Below, piece after piece: positions 8,208 to 18,200 of a stretch of 64,000 nucleotides of DNA; positions within the stretch are counted from its first letter, which is position 1, and each line of letters starts with the position of its first letter. Made by a program: the position numbers and the translations under genes. A model generated the notes under the pieces. The model saw nothing but the letters and a program-made list of their open reading frames with translations. It ran no database searches and was not told where the DNA came from. The DNA comes from Kineosporia rhizophila (lineage in GTDB: Bacteria > Actinomycetota > Actinomycetes > Actinomycetales > Kineosporiaceae), in the NCBI RefSeq assembly GCF_021277265.1, contig NZ_JAJSOH010000021.1:1-64000 (forward strand), given 5' to 3'.

Positions 8208-9296
8208 ATGTCCTCACCGATCAGCACCCGCAGCCTGGGCCGCGCCACGCTCGCCCGCCAGCACCTGCTGGAGCCGGCCCGGATGAGCGCGCTGGAGATG
8301 ATCGAGCACCTGGTCGGCCTGCAGTCACAGGAACCGCTGAGCGCCTACGGAGGCCTGTGGACGCGTCTGGTGGACTTCCGGCCCAGTGAACTGTCCGACC
8401 TGATCGAGTCCCGTCAGGTGGTCCGGATCCTGGCCATGCGGGGCACCGTGCACCTGCTCAGCGCCGCCGACTGCCTGGGCCTGCGGCCCCTGATGCAGCC
8501 GGTGCTCGACCGGATCTACCGGCAGACCCGGGTGCGCCGGGCGATCGGCGACCTCGACGGCCTGACCCGCCGGGCCCAGGACCTGCTGCGCGCGGGCCCG
8601 ATCGCGGCCACCGACCTGTCCCGGGCGTTGCTGGCGCACTACCCCGACGCCGATCTCGAGGTGGTGGGGATGGCCACCCGCGGCTCGCTCGCGCTGGTGC
8701 AGGTGCCGCCCCGCGCCCTGTGGGGCCGCAGTGGGCGCACCACCTACGTCCCGGCCGCCGACTGGCTGGGAAAACCTCTGCAGGCCGCCGACATCCGCGA
8801 CGTGATCCGCCGCTACCTGGCCGCCTACGGTCCCGCCACCGTGGCCGACGTGCAGGCCTGGTGCAAGCTCACGAAGCTGCGCGAGATCACCGACACCATG
8901 CCCGGGCTGCTGCGCCTGAAGGGTGAGAACGGCGCCGACCTGCTCGACCTGCCGGACGCTCCCCGCCCGGCGCAGGACGTCATCGCGCCGGTGCGGATGC
9001 TGCCCGACTTCGACAACGTGCTGCTCTCGCACGCCGACCGGTCCCGCTTCATGAGTCCCGACGACCAGCGGCGGCTGTCCACCCGGATCGTCGTGGTGCC
9101 CAGCATCTTCCTGGTCGACGGCACGGTCGGCGGCTGGTGGCACCTGGACCGTAAACGCCACCTGGTCACCGTCACCCCGTTCCGCCGGTTCTCCGCGCGA
9201 CAGCGGCAACAGGTGCTGGAGGAGGCCGTCCGCGCCGGGAATCTCTACCTCGAGCACACCCGGCTCGACGTCCGGGAAGCCGATCTGTCTACTTGA
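8208..9296 (+). CDS. winged-helix DNA-binding (HTH_42, AlkZ/AlkX-like) protein
   Basis: The 362-residue product matches the HTH_42 family: RATLARQHLL near residue 10, then MIEHLVGLQSQEPLSAYGG (from about 28), VRILAMRGTVHLLSA, and a C-terminal VVPSIFLVDGTVGGWW. The family includes AlkZ of Streptomyces and YcaQ of E. coli, which remove alkylated bases and unhook interstrand crosslinks using a Q-x-Q or Q-x-D motif. Here GLQSQ places QSQ at the corresponding spot, though the middle residue is serine rather than aliphatic. A DNA glycosylase role is possible; many actinomycete members of this family are uncharacterised. It sits alone, divergent from the GntR gene. Confidence 0.75.
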   Translation: MSSPISTRSLGRATLARQHLLEPARMSALEMIEHLVGLQSQEPLSAYGGLWTRLVDFRPSELSDLIESRQVVRILAMRGTVHLLSAADCLGLRPLMQPVLDRIYRQTRVRRAIGDLDGLTRRAQDLLRAGPIAATDLSRALLAHYPDADLEVVGMATRGSLALVQVPPRALWGRSGRTTYVPAADWLGKPLQAADIRDVIRRYLAAYGPATVADVQAWCKLTKLREITDTMPGLLRLKGENGADLLDLPDAPRPAQDVIAPVRMLPDFDNVLLSHADRSRFMSPDDQRRLSTRIVVVPSIFLVDGTVGGWWHLDRKRHLVTVTPFRRFSARQRQQVLEEAVRAGNLYLEHTRLDVREADLST

Positions 9297-9327
9297 GCAG
9301 CACTTGCGGTCCAAGTAGACCAGGCGC

Positions 9328-9765
9328 ATGATCGCCACTATGACCACGATCACACTGACCTTCGACCCGGACGACCCGGCCGAGGTGGAGAAGGCCCGGG
9401 CTGTGCTCGACCGTCTGGTCCCCCAGCCCGAGGCCCCCGACCCGGAGGTGGTCCGGCAGAAGGTGATCGCCCTGCTGCGGGGCTACGGCGAGAAGCGCAC
9501 CGAGTACATCCGGCACGTCGCCCAGGCCTCGCCGGGGGCCGCCGAGTACGACGACCTGGTGGCCATCGTCGGCTCGCCCAAGGCGGTCGGCGGCACCCAC
9601 TCGGCGATCGAGCGGGCCTGGCGGGCCAAGAACATGCCCGGCCCGTTCATCGCCACCGACGACCTGGGCGGCGCCCGCATGGATCAGCCCCTGGCCGACA
9701 TCGTGCTCTCGGTGCTGCACGACGTCATCGACGAGCCGGATCCGCTGCGGGCGGCCACCCAGTGA
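9328..9765 (+). CDS. conserved-looking hypothetical protein
   Basis: The 145-residue acidic protein is not recognised. It opens with a beta-like stretch TTITLTFDPDDPAEVEKAR and continues with helical sequence. It has one distinctive segment, IVGSPKAVGGTHSAIERAWRAKNMPG (about residues 87-112), that resembles a nucleic-acid or ligand-binding loop. There is no signal peptide or membrane segment. Codon third positions are strongly G/C, so it is a real gene. ATG at 9328 and ATG at 9340 are both possible; neither has a good ribosome site. It ends 12 bases from the end of the convergent glutamine synthetase gene. Confidence 0.65.
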   Translation: MIATMTTITLTFDPDDPAEVEKARAVLDRLVPQPEAPDPEVVRQKVIALLRGYGEKRTEYIRHVAQASPGAAEYDDLVAIVGSPKAVGGTHSAIERAWRAKNMPGPFIATDDLGGARMDQPLADIVLSVLHDVIDEPDPLRAATQ

Positions 9766-9777
9766 GTTGCCGGGACC

Positions 9778-10788
9778 TCAGCTGTCCTCGCCGGCCAGCG
9801 CGGCGCAGCAGGTGGTGATCAGCATCCGCGAGACCACGTACGGGTCGACGTTGGCGTTCGGACGGCGGTCCTCCAGCCAGCCCTTCTTGGCCTTCTCCAC
9901 GGCCCACGGGATGCGGATCGAGGCCGAGCGGTCCGAGGCGCCCCAGCTGAAGGTCTGGTAGCTGGCGGTCTCGTGCGCGCCGGTCAGGCGGTCCTCGATG
10001 CCGGCGCCGTAGGCGGCGACGTGCTCGGCGGCCTTCTTGCCGAGCGCCTCGCAGGCGGTCACGATCGCGTCGTAGCTCTCCATCGTGGCGGCGGTGGAGA
10101 AGTTGGTGTGCGCCCCGGCGCCGTTCCAGTCACCCTTCACCGGCTTGGCGTCGAACGAGACCTCGACGTCGTAGTCCTCGGCGATCCGGGCCAGCAGCCA
10201 GCGGGCCACCCAGATGTGGTCGCCGATGAGCGGGGCGGGGAGCACGCCGATCTGGAACTCCCACTGGCCCATCATCACCTCGGCGTTGGTGCCCTCGATG
10301 GCCAGACCGGCCTTCAGGCACGCATCGGTGTGCTTCTCCACGATCTCGCGGCCGACCATCTTGCCGCCGCCGACACCGCAGTAGTACGGGCCCTGCGGGG
10401 CCGGGTAGCCCACCGCCGGCCAGCCCAGCGGGCGGCCGTCCTGCATGAACGTGTACTCCTGCTCGATGCCGAACATCGGGCTCTGGTCGGCGTACTTCTC
10501 GGCCGCGGCGACGTTGGCGGCGCGGGTGTTCGTGGGGTGCGGGGTGAAGTCGGTCAGCTCGACCTCGCAGAGCACCAGCACGTCGTTCTCGCCGCGCAGC
10601 GGGTCGGGGCAGGTGAACACCGGGCGCAGCACGCAGTCGGAGTTCTCACCCGGCGCCTGGTTGGTGCTGGAGCCGTCGAAGCCCCAGATCTCCGGCTCGG
10701 TGCCGTCGGCGACGATCCGGGTCTTGCTGCGCATCAGCGGCGTCGGCGCGGTGCCGTCGATCCAGATGTACTCGGCGCGGTATGGCAT
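9778..10788 (-). CDS. glnII: glutamine synthetase, type II (GSII)
   Basis: The 336-residue product is the short eukaryote-like glutamine synthetase found in rhizobia, Frankia and Streptomyces. It condenses glutamate and ammonia with ATP in the cytoplasm. Seen motifs are WGFDGSSTNQA, GIEQEYTF with the catalytic glutamates, GQWEFQIG, NGAGAHTNFST for ATP and ammonia, and DRSASIRIP for glutamate. The start at 10788 (MPYRAEYIWIDGT) follows an AGGAG 11 bases upstream. The frame is open further upstream, but that part crosses a strong hairpin. It has no adenylylation tyrosine region, as expected for GSII. It lies downstream of the antiporter gene on the same strand, with a 157-base gap that holds the hairpin. 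Confidence 0.95.
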   Translation of the reverse strand: MPYRAEYIWIDGTAPTPLMRSKTRIVADGTEPEIWGFDGSSTNQAPGENSDCVLRPVFTCPDPLRGENDVLVLCEVELTDFTPHPTNTRAANVAAAEKYADQSPMFGIEQEYTFMQDGRPLGWPAVGYPAPQGPYYCGVGGGKMVGREIVEKHTDACLKAGLAIEGTNAEVMMGQWEFQIGVLPAPLIGDHIWVARWLLARIAEDYDVEVSFDAKPVKGDWNGAGAHTNFSTAATMESYDAIVTACEALGKKAAEHVAAYGAGIEDRLTGAHETASYQTFSWGASDRSASIRIPWAVEKAKKGWLEDRRPNANVDPYVVSRMLITTCCAALAGEDS

Positions 10789-10813
10789 GGGGTTCTCGCT
10801 CCTCGAGGACGAA

Positions 10814-10848
10814 GACCGGCCACCAGGTTCCGCACCTGGTGGCCGGTC
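10814..10848 (-). terminator. perfect 15-bp stem-loop between antiporter gene and glnII
   Basis: Arms GACCGGCCACCAGGT and its exact complement enclose a 5-base loop. It ends 26 bases before the glnII start codon. It has no T-run. It may terminate transcription from the secDF-antiporter operon, or act as a structured leader of glnII. Confidence 0.6.
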
Positions 10849-10945
10849 GTACAACCGTTCCTGCCAGTACCTTCTGCCGAAGATGCTGCGCAACGGTTGC
10901 CGGAGCGTGAAGAACTGATTTCCCCGGTTTCCGGGATGTTTCAGA

Positions 10946-12175
10946 TCAGCTGGAGGCCATGTCCGACACTTCCCGTGCACCGGAGTCCGCCCGCTCCGGC
11001 AGCCACCGTCCGATCGCCTTCTCCAGCCCCCGGGCGAACAGGTCCGAGCGGCTCACCGCCAGCGGGCCGAGGATGGCCAGGATCAGCACGTAGCCGGCCA
11101 CGAACGAAGTGATCCGCCCGTCCAGCCCGGCGGCGGCCGCCATCGAGGCCAGGATCAGCGCGAACTCACCGCGGGCGAGCACGGTCAGCGACACGAAACT
11201 GGCTCTCTCCGGGCCGAATCCGTAGATCCGCGAGGAGAGCGTCCCGGCCAGCAGGTTGCCGAACACGGTGACCAGCACGGCCAGCAGGATCGGCACCCAG
11301 ACGTCGGCCACGTCGCCCGGGTCGATGGTCAGCCCGAAGGTGAAGAAGAACAGTGCGGCGAACGCGTCGCGCAGCGGGTGCACCAGCTTCTGGATGCGTA
11401 CCCCGGCCTTCCCCGAGCCCAGGATCAGGCCGATCATGAACGCCCCGATCGCGTCGGAGACCCCGAGCCTCTCGGCCACCCCGGCGCTGAGCACCGCCAG
11501 ACCCACGAAGGTGACGATCAGCAGCTCGTCGTCGCGGGTCTCGACCAGCCGGCCGACCAGGCCGGCGCCCCAGCGGGCGATCGCGGTGAGGGTGATCAGG
11601 AAGGCGAACGCGATGCCGAACTTCTGCGCGGCCTCGGCGAACCCGCTGGCGTCGCTCAGCACCGGCTGGAGCAGGGCCAGGTAGAGCGCCAGGAACACGT
11701 CCTCGACCACGATGATGCCGAGCACCAGCTTGCTCTCCGGCCGGCCCAGGCGGCCGGTCTCGACCAGCACCTTGGTCACGATCGCGGAGCTGGAGATGCC
11801 GATCACGCCGGCCAGGACGAACGCCTCCCGGCCGCCCCAGCCCAGCAGGTACCCGAAGCCCAGGCCGAGACCGACGTTGATCAGCAGGTAGAGCCCTCCG
11901 GCGGCGAGCAGTTTGCGCCCGCCGCCGAGCAGGTCGTCGAGGTGGAACTCCAGGCCCAGGTAGAACAGCAGCAGGATCAGGCCGAGCGAACTCAGCAGGG
12001 CGAACTCGGTGGGGTCCTCGACCAGGGCCAGGCCGGGGGTGTTGGGGCCGAGCAGGAGCCCGGCCAGCATGAACAGCGGAATGGTGGGCAGGCCGACCCG
12101 CCGCCCCAGCCGGGCGGCCAGCCCGGCGGCCAGAAAGGCGCCGCCGAGCGCCATCAGGATCTCAGCGTGGTGCAC
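10946..12175 (-). CDS. CPA2-family cation:proton antiporter (Kef-type membrane subunit)
   Basis: The 409-residue protein is hydrophobic with about 12-13 membrane segments. The central VLAGVIGISSSAIVTKVLVE and GIIVVEDVFLALY match the Na+/H+ exchanger domain of CPA2 transporters; IVVED carries the ion-binding acidic residue. There is no C-terminal TrkA-N or TrkA-C regulatory domain, only a short hydrophilic tail, so it would need a separate subunit if gated. None is encoded nearby. GTG at 12175 overlaps the secDF stop by 14 bases and has AGGA five bases upstream, so it is translated from the same message as secDF. Transported cation is unknown (K+ or Na+). Confidence 0.88.
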   Translation of the reverse strand: MHHAEILMALGGAFLAAGLAARLGRRVGLPTIPLFMLAGLLLGPNTPGLALVEDPTEFALLSSLGLILLLFYLGLEFHLDDLLGGGRKLLAAGGLYLLINVGLGLGFGYLLGWGGREAFVLAGVIGISSSAIVTKVLVETGRLGRPESKLVLGIIVVEDVFLALYLALLQPVLSDASGFAEAAQKFGIAFAFLITLTAIARWGAGLVGRLVETRDDELLIVTFVGLAVLSAGVAERLGVSDAIGAFMIGLILGSGKAGVRIQKLVHPLRDAFAALFFFTFGLTIDPGDVADVWVPILLAVLVTVFGNLLAGTLSSRIYGFGPERASFVSLTVLARGEFALILASMAAAAGLDGRITSFVAGYVLILAILGPLAVSRSDLFARGLEKAIGRWLPERADSGAREVSDMASS

Positions 12176-14588
12176 TGCTGTCCTCCGACCCCTGCCCGGA
12201 GGGAATGTGGGCGTAGGGGTCGACCGAGTCGCGCCGCACCGGCCGGCGCTCGGGGCGGGGGCCGGCGCCGGGGCGCTCCGGTTCGTCCTCGGCGCGGTCC
12301 GGGACCGACTCGTCCGGCCAGAACCGCTCCATCAGGATGGCCAGCGGCGAGGCGGTGAAGACGCTGGAGAGCGTGCCCACGACCAGACCGATCAGCAGGG
12401 CCAGGGCGAAGTCGGTGAGCGAGTCCCCGCCCAGCAGGGTCAGCGCGGCGAGGATGAACATCGCCCCGAGGCCGGTGTTGATCGTGCGCGGGACCGTCTG
12501 CAGGATGGCCCGGTTCACCACCGTGCCGAACTTCGCCTCCGGGTGCTCCCGGCGCATCTCCCGCACCCGGTCGAACACCACCACGGTGTCGTTGACGCTC
12601 AGGCCGATCACGGTCAGCGCCGCCGCCAGGAACACGCCGTCGATCGGCTTGCCCAGCCAGGCGAACACCCCGACCACCGCCAGCACGTCGTGGAACATGG
12701 TCACGGCGGCCGCGATCCCGAAGGTCCAGCGGAATCGCACCGCCAGATAGAGCATCTGGGCCAGGATCGCCGCGGCCAGCGCGATCAGCGCCTTGGTCCG
12801 CAGCTCGTCGCCCAGGCTCGGGCCGATCAGCTCGTCGGTCTCCTTGCTGACCTCTCCGCCGATCTCACCGAGGGCCTGCTCGATCGCCAGCGCCTCGTCG
12901 TTGCTCAGTTCCTCGGTGCGCACGCTGATGCTCTCGGCCGCCCCGCCGGTGGGCGAAGAGGTCTGCACCACGGCCCGCGGGAAACCGGCCTCGCTGACCG
13001 CCTCCCGGGCCTGGTCGGCCGAGATGGCCTGCGAGGTGCTGAAGGTCAGCAACCGGCCGCCGGTGAACTCGACGCCCAGGTTGAGCCCGCGCACCAGGAT
13101 GCCGGCCACCGAGACCACCACGATGGCGGCCGACACGGCCAGCCACAGGCGTCCTCTGCTCATCAGGTCCGGGCCGCTCTCGCTGAGCCAGCGCCGCAGC
13201 CGGCCGTTCCCGGCCAGACCGCTCAGGGCGGGACGGTTGCGCACGAAGCTGCGCCGGACCGCCCACTCGCTGAGCACCCGGGCGACGATCAGGGCCGAGA
13301 CCATCGAGGCGATCACACCGATCGACAGCGTCACCCCGAAGCCCCGCACCGGCCCGGTGGCCAGGAAGAACAGCAGGGCGGCGGCCAGCAGGGTGGTGAC
13401 GTTGGTGTCGATGATCGCGGTCCAGGCCTTGTCGAACCCGATCTTCAGGGCCCCCGGCAGGGTGCCCTTGTTGCGGCGGCGCTCCGGCGCGACCGCGCCG
13501 AACTCTTCCCGGGCCCGCTCGAACACCAGCACGTTGGCGTCGATCGCCATACCGATGGCCAGCACGAAACCGGCCAGGCCGGGCAGGGTCAGGGTGGCTC
13601 CGAGAGCCACCAGGAAGGCGTAGGCGATCAGGGTGTAGCCGGCCAGGGCGACCGTGGCCAGGAAGCCGACCAGGCGGTAGACCAGGGTGATGAACAGGCC
13701 GGTGAGGACCAGGCCGATGATCGCGGCCTGGATCGAGGCGTCGATCGCGTCGGCGCCGAGCGTCGGGCCGACGGTGCGCTGCTCGATCACCTCGACCGGC
13801 AGCGGCAGCGCCCCGCCCTTGATCAGGACGGCCAGGTCCTGGGCCTGCTGGGGGCTGAACTGGCCGGTGATCTCGGTGCTGTTGCCGGACATCCCGACAC
13901 CGCAGCCGATCGAGGGGTCGACCTGCGGAGAGGAGATGACCTCGTCGTCCAGGACGATCGCGATCCGGCGCTGCGGGTCACCGGGGGTGGCGCAGGCCGC
14001 GTCGGCGGTGAGCTGACGCCAGGTCTCGCCCCCGGCGTCGCGGAAGTCGATGGTGACGAACCAGGCACCGCCGCGGGCCGGATCGGTGGTGCCGGCCGCG
14101 TCGCTGACGCCCTCGCCGGTCATCACCGACGCCCCGATCACCAGCGGCTGGCCGTCCTCGTCGACGAGCCGTTGCTGACCCTCGGCGAGCTTCTCCTCCT
14201 CCGGTTCCTCTCCCTCCGCCGCCACCGGTGGCGGGTCGGCCGAAACCACCGGGTGGAAGGTCAGCTGGGCGGTCCGTCCGATCACCTCGGCCGCCTCCCG
14301 CGGGTCCTGGACCCCGGGGAGCTCGATGATGATCCGGTTCTCACCGGAACGGGTGACGGTCGGATCGGTCACGCCCAGGGCGTCGATCCGGTTGCGCAGT
14401 ACTCCCAGGGCGCGGTCGGTGGACTCGGCGTTCGCCTCCACCACGTCGGTGCTCTGGGTCTGCAGAACGATCTGGGTACCACCGCGCAGATCGAGCCCCA
14501 GTCGGGGGGACATCGTCAACGCCACGTAGAGCGATGCGGCAACGACGACCAAGGCGGCCAGCGCGCGCACCACGGGAACAGCTTTCAT
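12162..14588 (-). CDS. secDF: fused protein translocase subunit SecDF
   Basis: The 808-residue protein joins SecD and SecF, each with six membrane segments. The SecD half starts after the first membrane segment with LGLDLRGGTQIVLQT and contains RIDALGVTDPTV. Its membrane part has AIGMAIDANVLVFERAREE. The SecF half has LNLGVEFTGGRLL and later LSVNDTVVVFDRVREMRRE. SecDF uses the proton gradient to pull secreted proteins through SecYEG. The start is ATG at 14588 behind GGAGGAG; the same frame extends 11 codons upstream without support. Actinomycetes normally have separate secD and secF genes beside yajC and ruv; a fused copy away from those genes resembles the accessory secDF of streptomycetes. 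Confidence 0.93.
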   Translation of the reverse strand: MKAVPVVRALAALVVVAASLYVALTMSPRLGLDLRGGTQIVLQTQSTDVVEANAESTDRALGVLRNRIDALGVTDPTVTRSGENRIIIELPGVQDPREAAEVIGRTAQLTFHPVVSADPPPVAAEGEEPEEEKLAEGQQRLVDEDGQPLVIGASVMTGEGVSDAAGTTDPARGGAWFVTIDFRDAGGETWRQLTADAACATPGDPQRRIAIVLDDEVISSPQVDPSIGCGVGMSGNSTEITGQFSPQQAQDLAVLIKGGALPLPVEVIEQRTVGPTLGADAIDASIQAAIIGLVLTGLFITLVYRLVGFLATVALAGYTLIAYAFLVALGATLTLPGLAGFVLAIGMAIDANVLVFERAREEFGAVAPERRRNKGTLPGALKIGFDKAWTAIIDTNVTTLLAAALLFFLATGPVRGFGVTLSIGVIASMVSALIVARVLSEWAVRRSFVRNRPALSGLAGNGRLRRWLSESGPDLMSRGRLWLAVSAAIVVVSVAGILVRGLNLGVEFTGGRLLTFSTSQAISADQAREAVSEAGFPRAVVQTSSPTGGAAESISVRTEELSNDEALAIEQALGEIGGEVSKETDELIGPSLGDELRTKALIALAAAILAQMLYLAVRFRWTFGIAAAVTMFHDVLAVVGVFAWLGKPIDGVFLAAALTVIGLSVNDTVVVFDRVREMRREHPEAKFGTVVNRAILQTVPRTINTGLGAMFILAALTLLGGDSLTDFALALLIGLVVGTLSSVFTASPLAILMERFWPDESVPDRAEDEPERPGAGPRPERRPVRRDSVDPYAHIPSGQGSEDSSAPR

Positions 14589-14753
14589 GGCTCCTCCGGG
14601 CAAAAGGGATGGGGGGAGCAACGCGACGGCTCAGAAAGGCTTCTTCAAACTGTGGACGTCGGCGCTGGGCAGCGTTCGCGGATGCGCCGAACGCTGCAGG
14701 CCGGGTTTGAGAAGAACGAACCGCTTTCGCGGATGCTCCGGGAAGAACGAGAC

Positions 14754-15245
14754 CTAGATGTCGTACCCGGACGCCGGAGGCGCGCGGCCCCGGTGCGAGA
14801 CGCTGACCGTGGTCGCAACGACCTCGGCATAGGCGTCGACGGGCAGGTCAGCCAGGTCTACGAAGAACTGTCGGCCCGGGGGCAGAACGGCGACGGGGAG
14901 GTCGGGAGAGCCACCGGGACAGTGGTTCTCGGCGCTCTGACCGAACCCGGCTACGGGGATCCGACGTTCGGCCGAATGCGCAGACGTGCGGTGCAAGGCC
15001 GGGGAAGCCGTAGATGTAGGACGCTGGTGGGCACCGGGGCGGGCCTGGTTCGGCGAGGCCGACGGGCCGGGTTGCGGCTGACCGGACCGGGCAGCGAACT
15101 GCAGCACCTCGGTACCGCGGCGCAGCGCCAGGCTGCTCACGCCCAGCAGGCTGCCGAGCAGGCTCAGGACGACGGCGACAAACGTGATCAGTGCGGCGGC
15201 GGAGGCCGCCGGGCGCAGGCTGATACGTCGCGTCATCGCGGTCAC
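14754..15245 (-). CDS. small membrane-anchored hypothetical protein
   Basis: The product of about 163 residues begins with a basic stretch (TRRISLRP) and one hydrophobic segment (AALITFVAVVLSLLGSLLGV, about residues 18-37). A proline-, serine- and glutamine-rich region without clear fold follows. It looks like a type II membrane protein with a disordered outer part. GTG at 15245 and ATG at 15236 are both possible starts. It lies between glnE and secDF on the same strand, 165 bases before secDF. No family is recognised. Confidence 0.5.
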   Translation of the reverse strand: MTAMTRRISLRPAASAAALITFVAVVLSLLGSLLGVSSLALRRGTEVLQFAARSGQPQPGPSASPNQARPGAHQRPTSTASPALHRTSAHSAERRIPVAGFGQSAENHCPGGSPDLPVAVLPPGRQFFVDLADLPVDAYAEVVATTVSVSHRGRAPPASGYDI

Positions 15246-15282
15246 TCTACCTGTGACTCAGCCGTGAACCCTCGCTCTGCGT

Positions 15283-18200
15283 TCAGACGTCCCAGCCGTA
15301 GAACAGCCGCTCCACCACGGTCCGGGCCCTCCGGGTCACCCGCTGGTAGTCCTCGTCCAGCTGCCCGGCCGATCCGGGCGGGTAGCCCATGATCCGCGCG
15401 ACCCCGTCCAGCGAGGTGTGGTTGGTCGGCGGCACGTCCGAGGCGTTGCCCTTCCAGAGCATGATCGCGTTGCGGAAGCGGGCCGCCAGCCGCCAGGCCT
15501 CGGCCAGCACCTCGCCGTCGCCCTCGGTGACCAGGTCCGCCTCCACCGCCGCGGCCAGCGCCTCCATCGTGCCGGTGACCCGCAGGCCGGGAACCTCGTG
15601 GGCGTGCTGCAGCTGGTACAGCTGCACCGTCCACTCCACGTCGGCCAGCGCGCCCCGGCCCAGCTTGAGGTGGCGGTGCGGGTCGGCGCCGCGCGGCAGC
15701 CGCTCCGACTCCACCCGGGCCTTGATCCGGCGGATCTCCTTGAGCGCGGCGTCGGGCAGACCCCCCTCCCGCCAGCGCAGCGGATCGATCAGCTCGACGA
15801 ACTGCTCGCCCAGGTCGGTCTCCCCGGCGATCGGCCGGGCGCGGGTCAGGGCCTGTGCCTCCCAGGCCACCGACCAGCGCGCGTAGTAGTCGCGGTAGGA
15901 GGCCAGCGAGCGCACCAGCGGGCCGTTGCGCCCCTCCGGCCGCAGGTTCGCGTCCACCGCCAGGGCCGGCTCCGGGCCGGTCATCGACAGCAGGCGGCGT
16001 AGCTCGGCGCACAGGTCGGTGGCGGCGGCCTGCGCCTCGTGCGGGTCGGCCCCCGGCAGCGGATCGGCCACGAACAGCACGTCCGCGTCGCTGGAGTAGC
16101 TGATCTCCCGCCCGCCGAGCCGGCCCATCGCGATCACCGCCATCCGCACCGGCAGGTCGCCGCGCCGGGCCCGGACCGAGTCGGCCGCGGCCACCAGGGC
16201 CCCGTCCAGCGCGGCCACCGCGCAGTCGCTGAGCGCCCGGCCGACCGTGTCGATGTCGCTCAGCCCGACCACGTCGGCCACCCCGGTGCGGATGATCTCG
16301 CGCCGGCGCACCGCCCGGGCCGACATCGCCGCGGCCACCGGCTCACCCTCGTGCCGGGCCGCGCCCTTGCGCACCCCGGCGATCATCGACGACAGCGGCT
16401 GGGGCCGGAGCACCTCGTCGGTCTCCAGCAGGGCCACCGCCTCCGGCGCCCGCTGCAGCAGGTCGGCGACCAGCTGGCTGGACGACAGCACGTGGGCCAG
16501 CCGCTCGGCGGCGGCCCCGGAGTCGCGCAGCATCTTCAGGTACCAGTGGGTGGAGCCGAGGGCCTCGGACAGCCGCCGGAAGTCCAGCAGCCCGGCGTCC
16601 GGGTCGGCGCCGTCGGCGAACCAGCCGAGCATCACCGGCAGCAGCTGACGCTGGATCGCCGCCCGGCGGGAGACGCCGAGGGTGAGCGCGGTCAGGTGCC
16701 GCATCGCCCCGGCCGGGTCGCGGTAGCCCAGGGCGGCCAGCCGGGCCCGGGCCGCCTCCGGGGTGAGCCGGGCCTCGTCGCTGGTCAGCTCGGCCGCGGC
16801 GGCCAGCAGCGGCCGGTAGAAGAGCTTCTCGTGCAGCCGGCGGACCTCCCGGGCCTGCCGCCGCCAGAGCCCGGTCAGGGCCGCCCCGGGGTCGGCCCGG
16901 TAGCCGAACTCCCTTCCCAGCCGCCGCAGATCGGCCTCACCGCTGGGCACCACGTGGGTGCGCTGCAGCCGGAACAGCTGGATCCGGTGTTCCAGCGCCC
17001 GCAGCATGCGGTAGGCCCGGTCCAGCTCGGCCGCGTCGGCCCGGCCGACGTAACCGAAGGTGCTCAGCGCCTCCAGGCCCAGCAGGGTGTTGGCGGTGCG
17101 CAGCCGGGCGTCGATCCGGCCGTGCACCAACTGCAGCAGCTGCACCGAGAACTCGACGTCGCGCAGGCCCCCGGCGCCCAGCTTCAGCTCGCGGTCGGCG
17201 TCCGGGCCCTTCAGGTGCTCCTCCACCCGGCGGCGCATGGCCTGCACGTCGGCCACGAAGTTCTCGCGCTCGGCCGCCTTCCAGACCATCGGCTCGATCC
17301 CGGCCAGGTAGCGCGCCCCCAGGTCGGCGTCGCCGGCCACCAGCCGGGCCTTGAGCAGGGCCTGGAACTCCCAGGTCTTGGCCCAGCGCTCGTAGTAGGT
17401 GAGATGACTGGCCAGGGTGCGCACCAGCGGGCCCTGCCGGCCCTCGGGGCGCAGGTTCGCGTCGACCGGCCAGAGGGTGCCCTCGGGAGTGGCCTTGGAG
17501 CAGACCAGGCCCAGAGTGCTGGCCAGCCGGGTGCCCTCGGTGATCGCCTTCTGCTCGTCGGCCCCCTCGACCGCCTCGACCACGTAGATCACGTCCACGT
17601 CGCTGACGTAGTTCAGCTCCCGGCCACCGCACTTACCCATGCCGATCACCGCCAGCCGGCAGTTCTTCCCGTGGCCGGGCAGCGAACCGCGGGCCACCGC
17701 CAGGGCGGCCTCCAAGGCGGCGGCGGCCAGGTCGGCCAGGATCGCCGCGACGGTCGGCACGATGGCCAAAGGGTTGTCGGCCGCCAGGTCTCGGGCCGCC
17801 AGACCGAGCAGACGACGCCGGTAGGCCACCCGCAGCGCATCGGTCGCCGCGTCCTGCGGGAGCTCGCTGACCGGCACCTGCGCCTGCGGGTCGGCCCCCA
17901 CCGCGCGCAGCAGCTCGGCCCGCAGCTCGTCGGCGGTGAACGACGAGAAAGGCCGCGGCGGAACTCCTTCCAGAAACTTCTGGGCATGGCCGTGATGGTC
18001 GGCCTCGTGGTCGCCCGGCCTCCCCGGCGACTGCACGGGCCCGTCGTCCCCACCCAGTTCGCCGTCGATCACCGGCCACTGCCCGGGGTGGCGCACCAGA
18101 TGGTCGCCCAGGGCACCGGAACCACCGAGCACCGCGAACAGCCGGCGGGCGGTCAGGCCGTCACGGTGCAGGACCTGGCCCAGCTGCGCGACCGGCCCGC

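Noticed and set aside
10849-10945. GlnR-like site upstream of glnII (GGTAC-N6-GAACG)
   Set aside because: Only about six of nine consensus positions match; it is too weak to call.
12009-15392. 1127-codon open frame on the plus strand opposite secDF
   Set aside because: The composition is repetitive R/G/Q/H and the opposite strand encodes an unmistakable SecDF.
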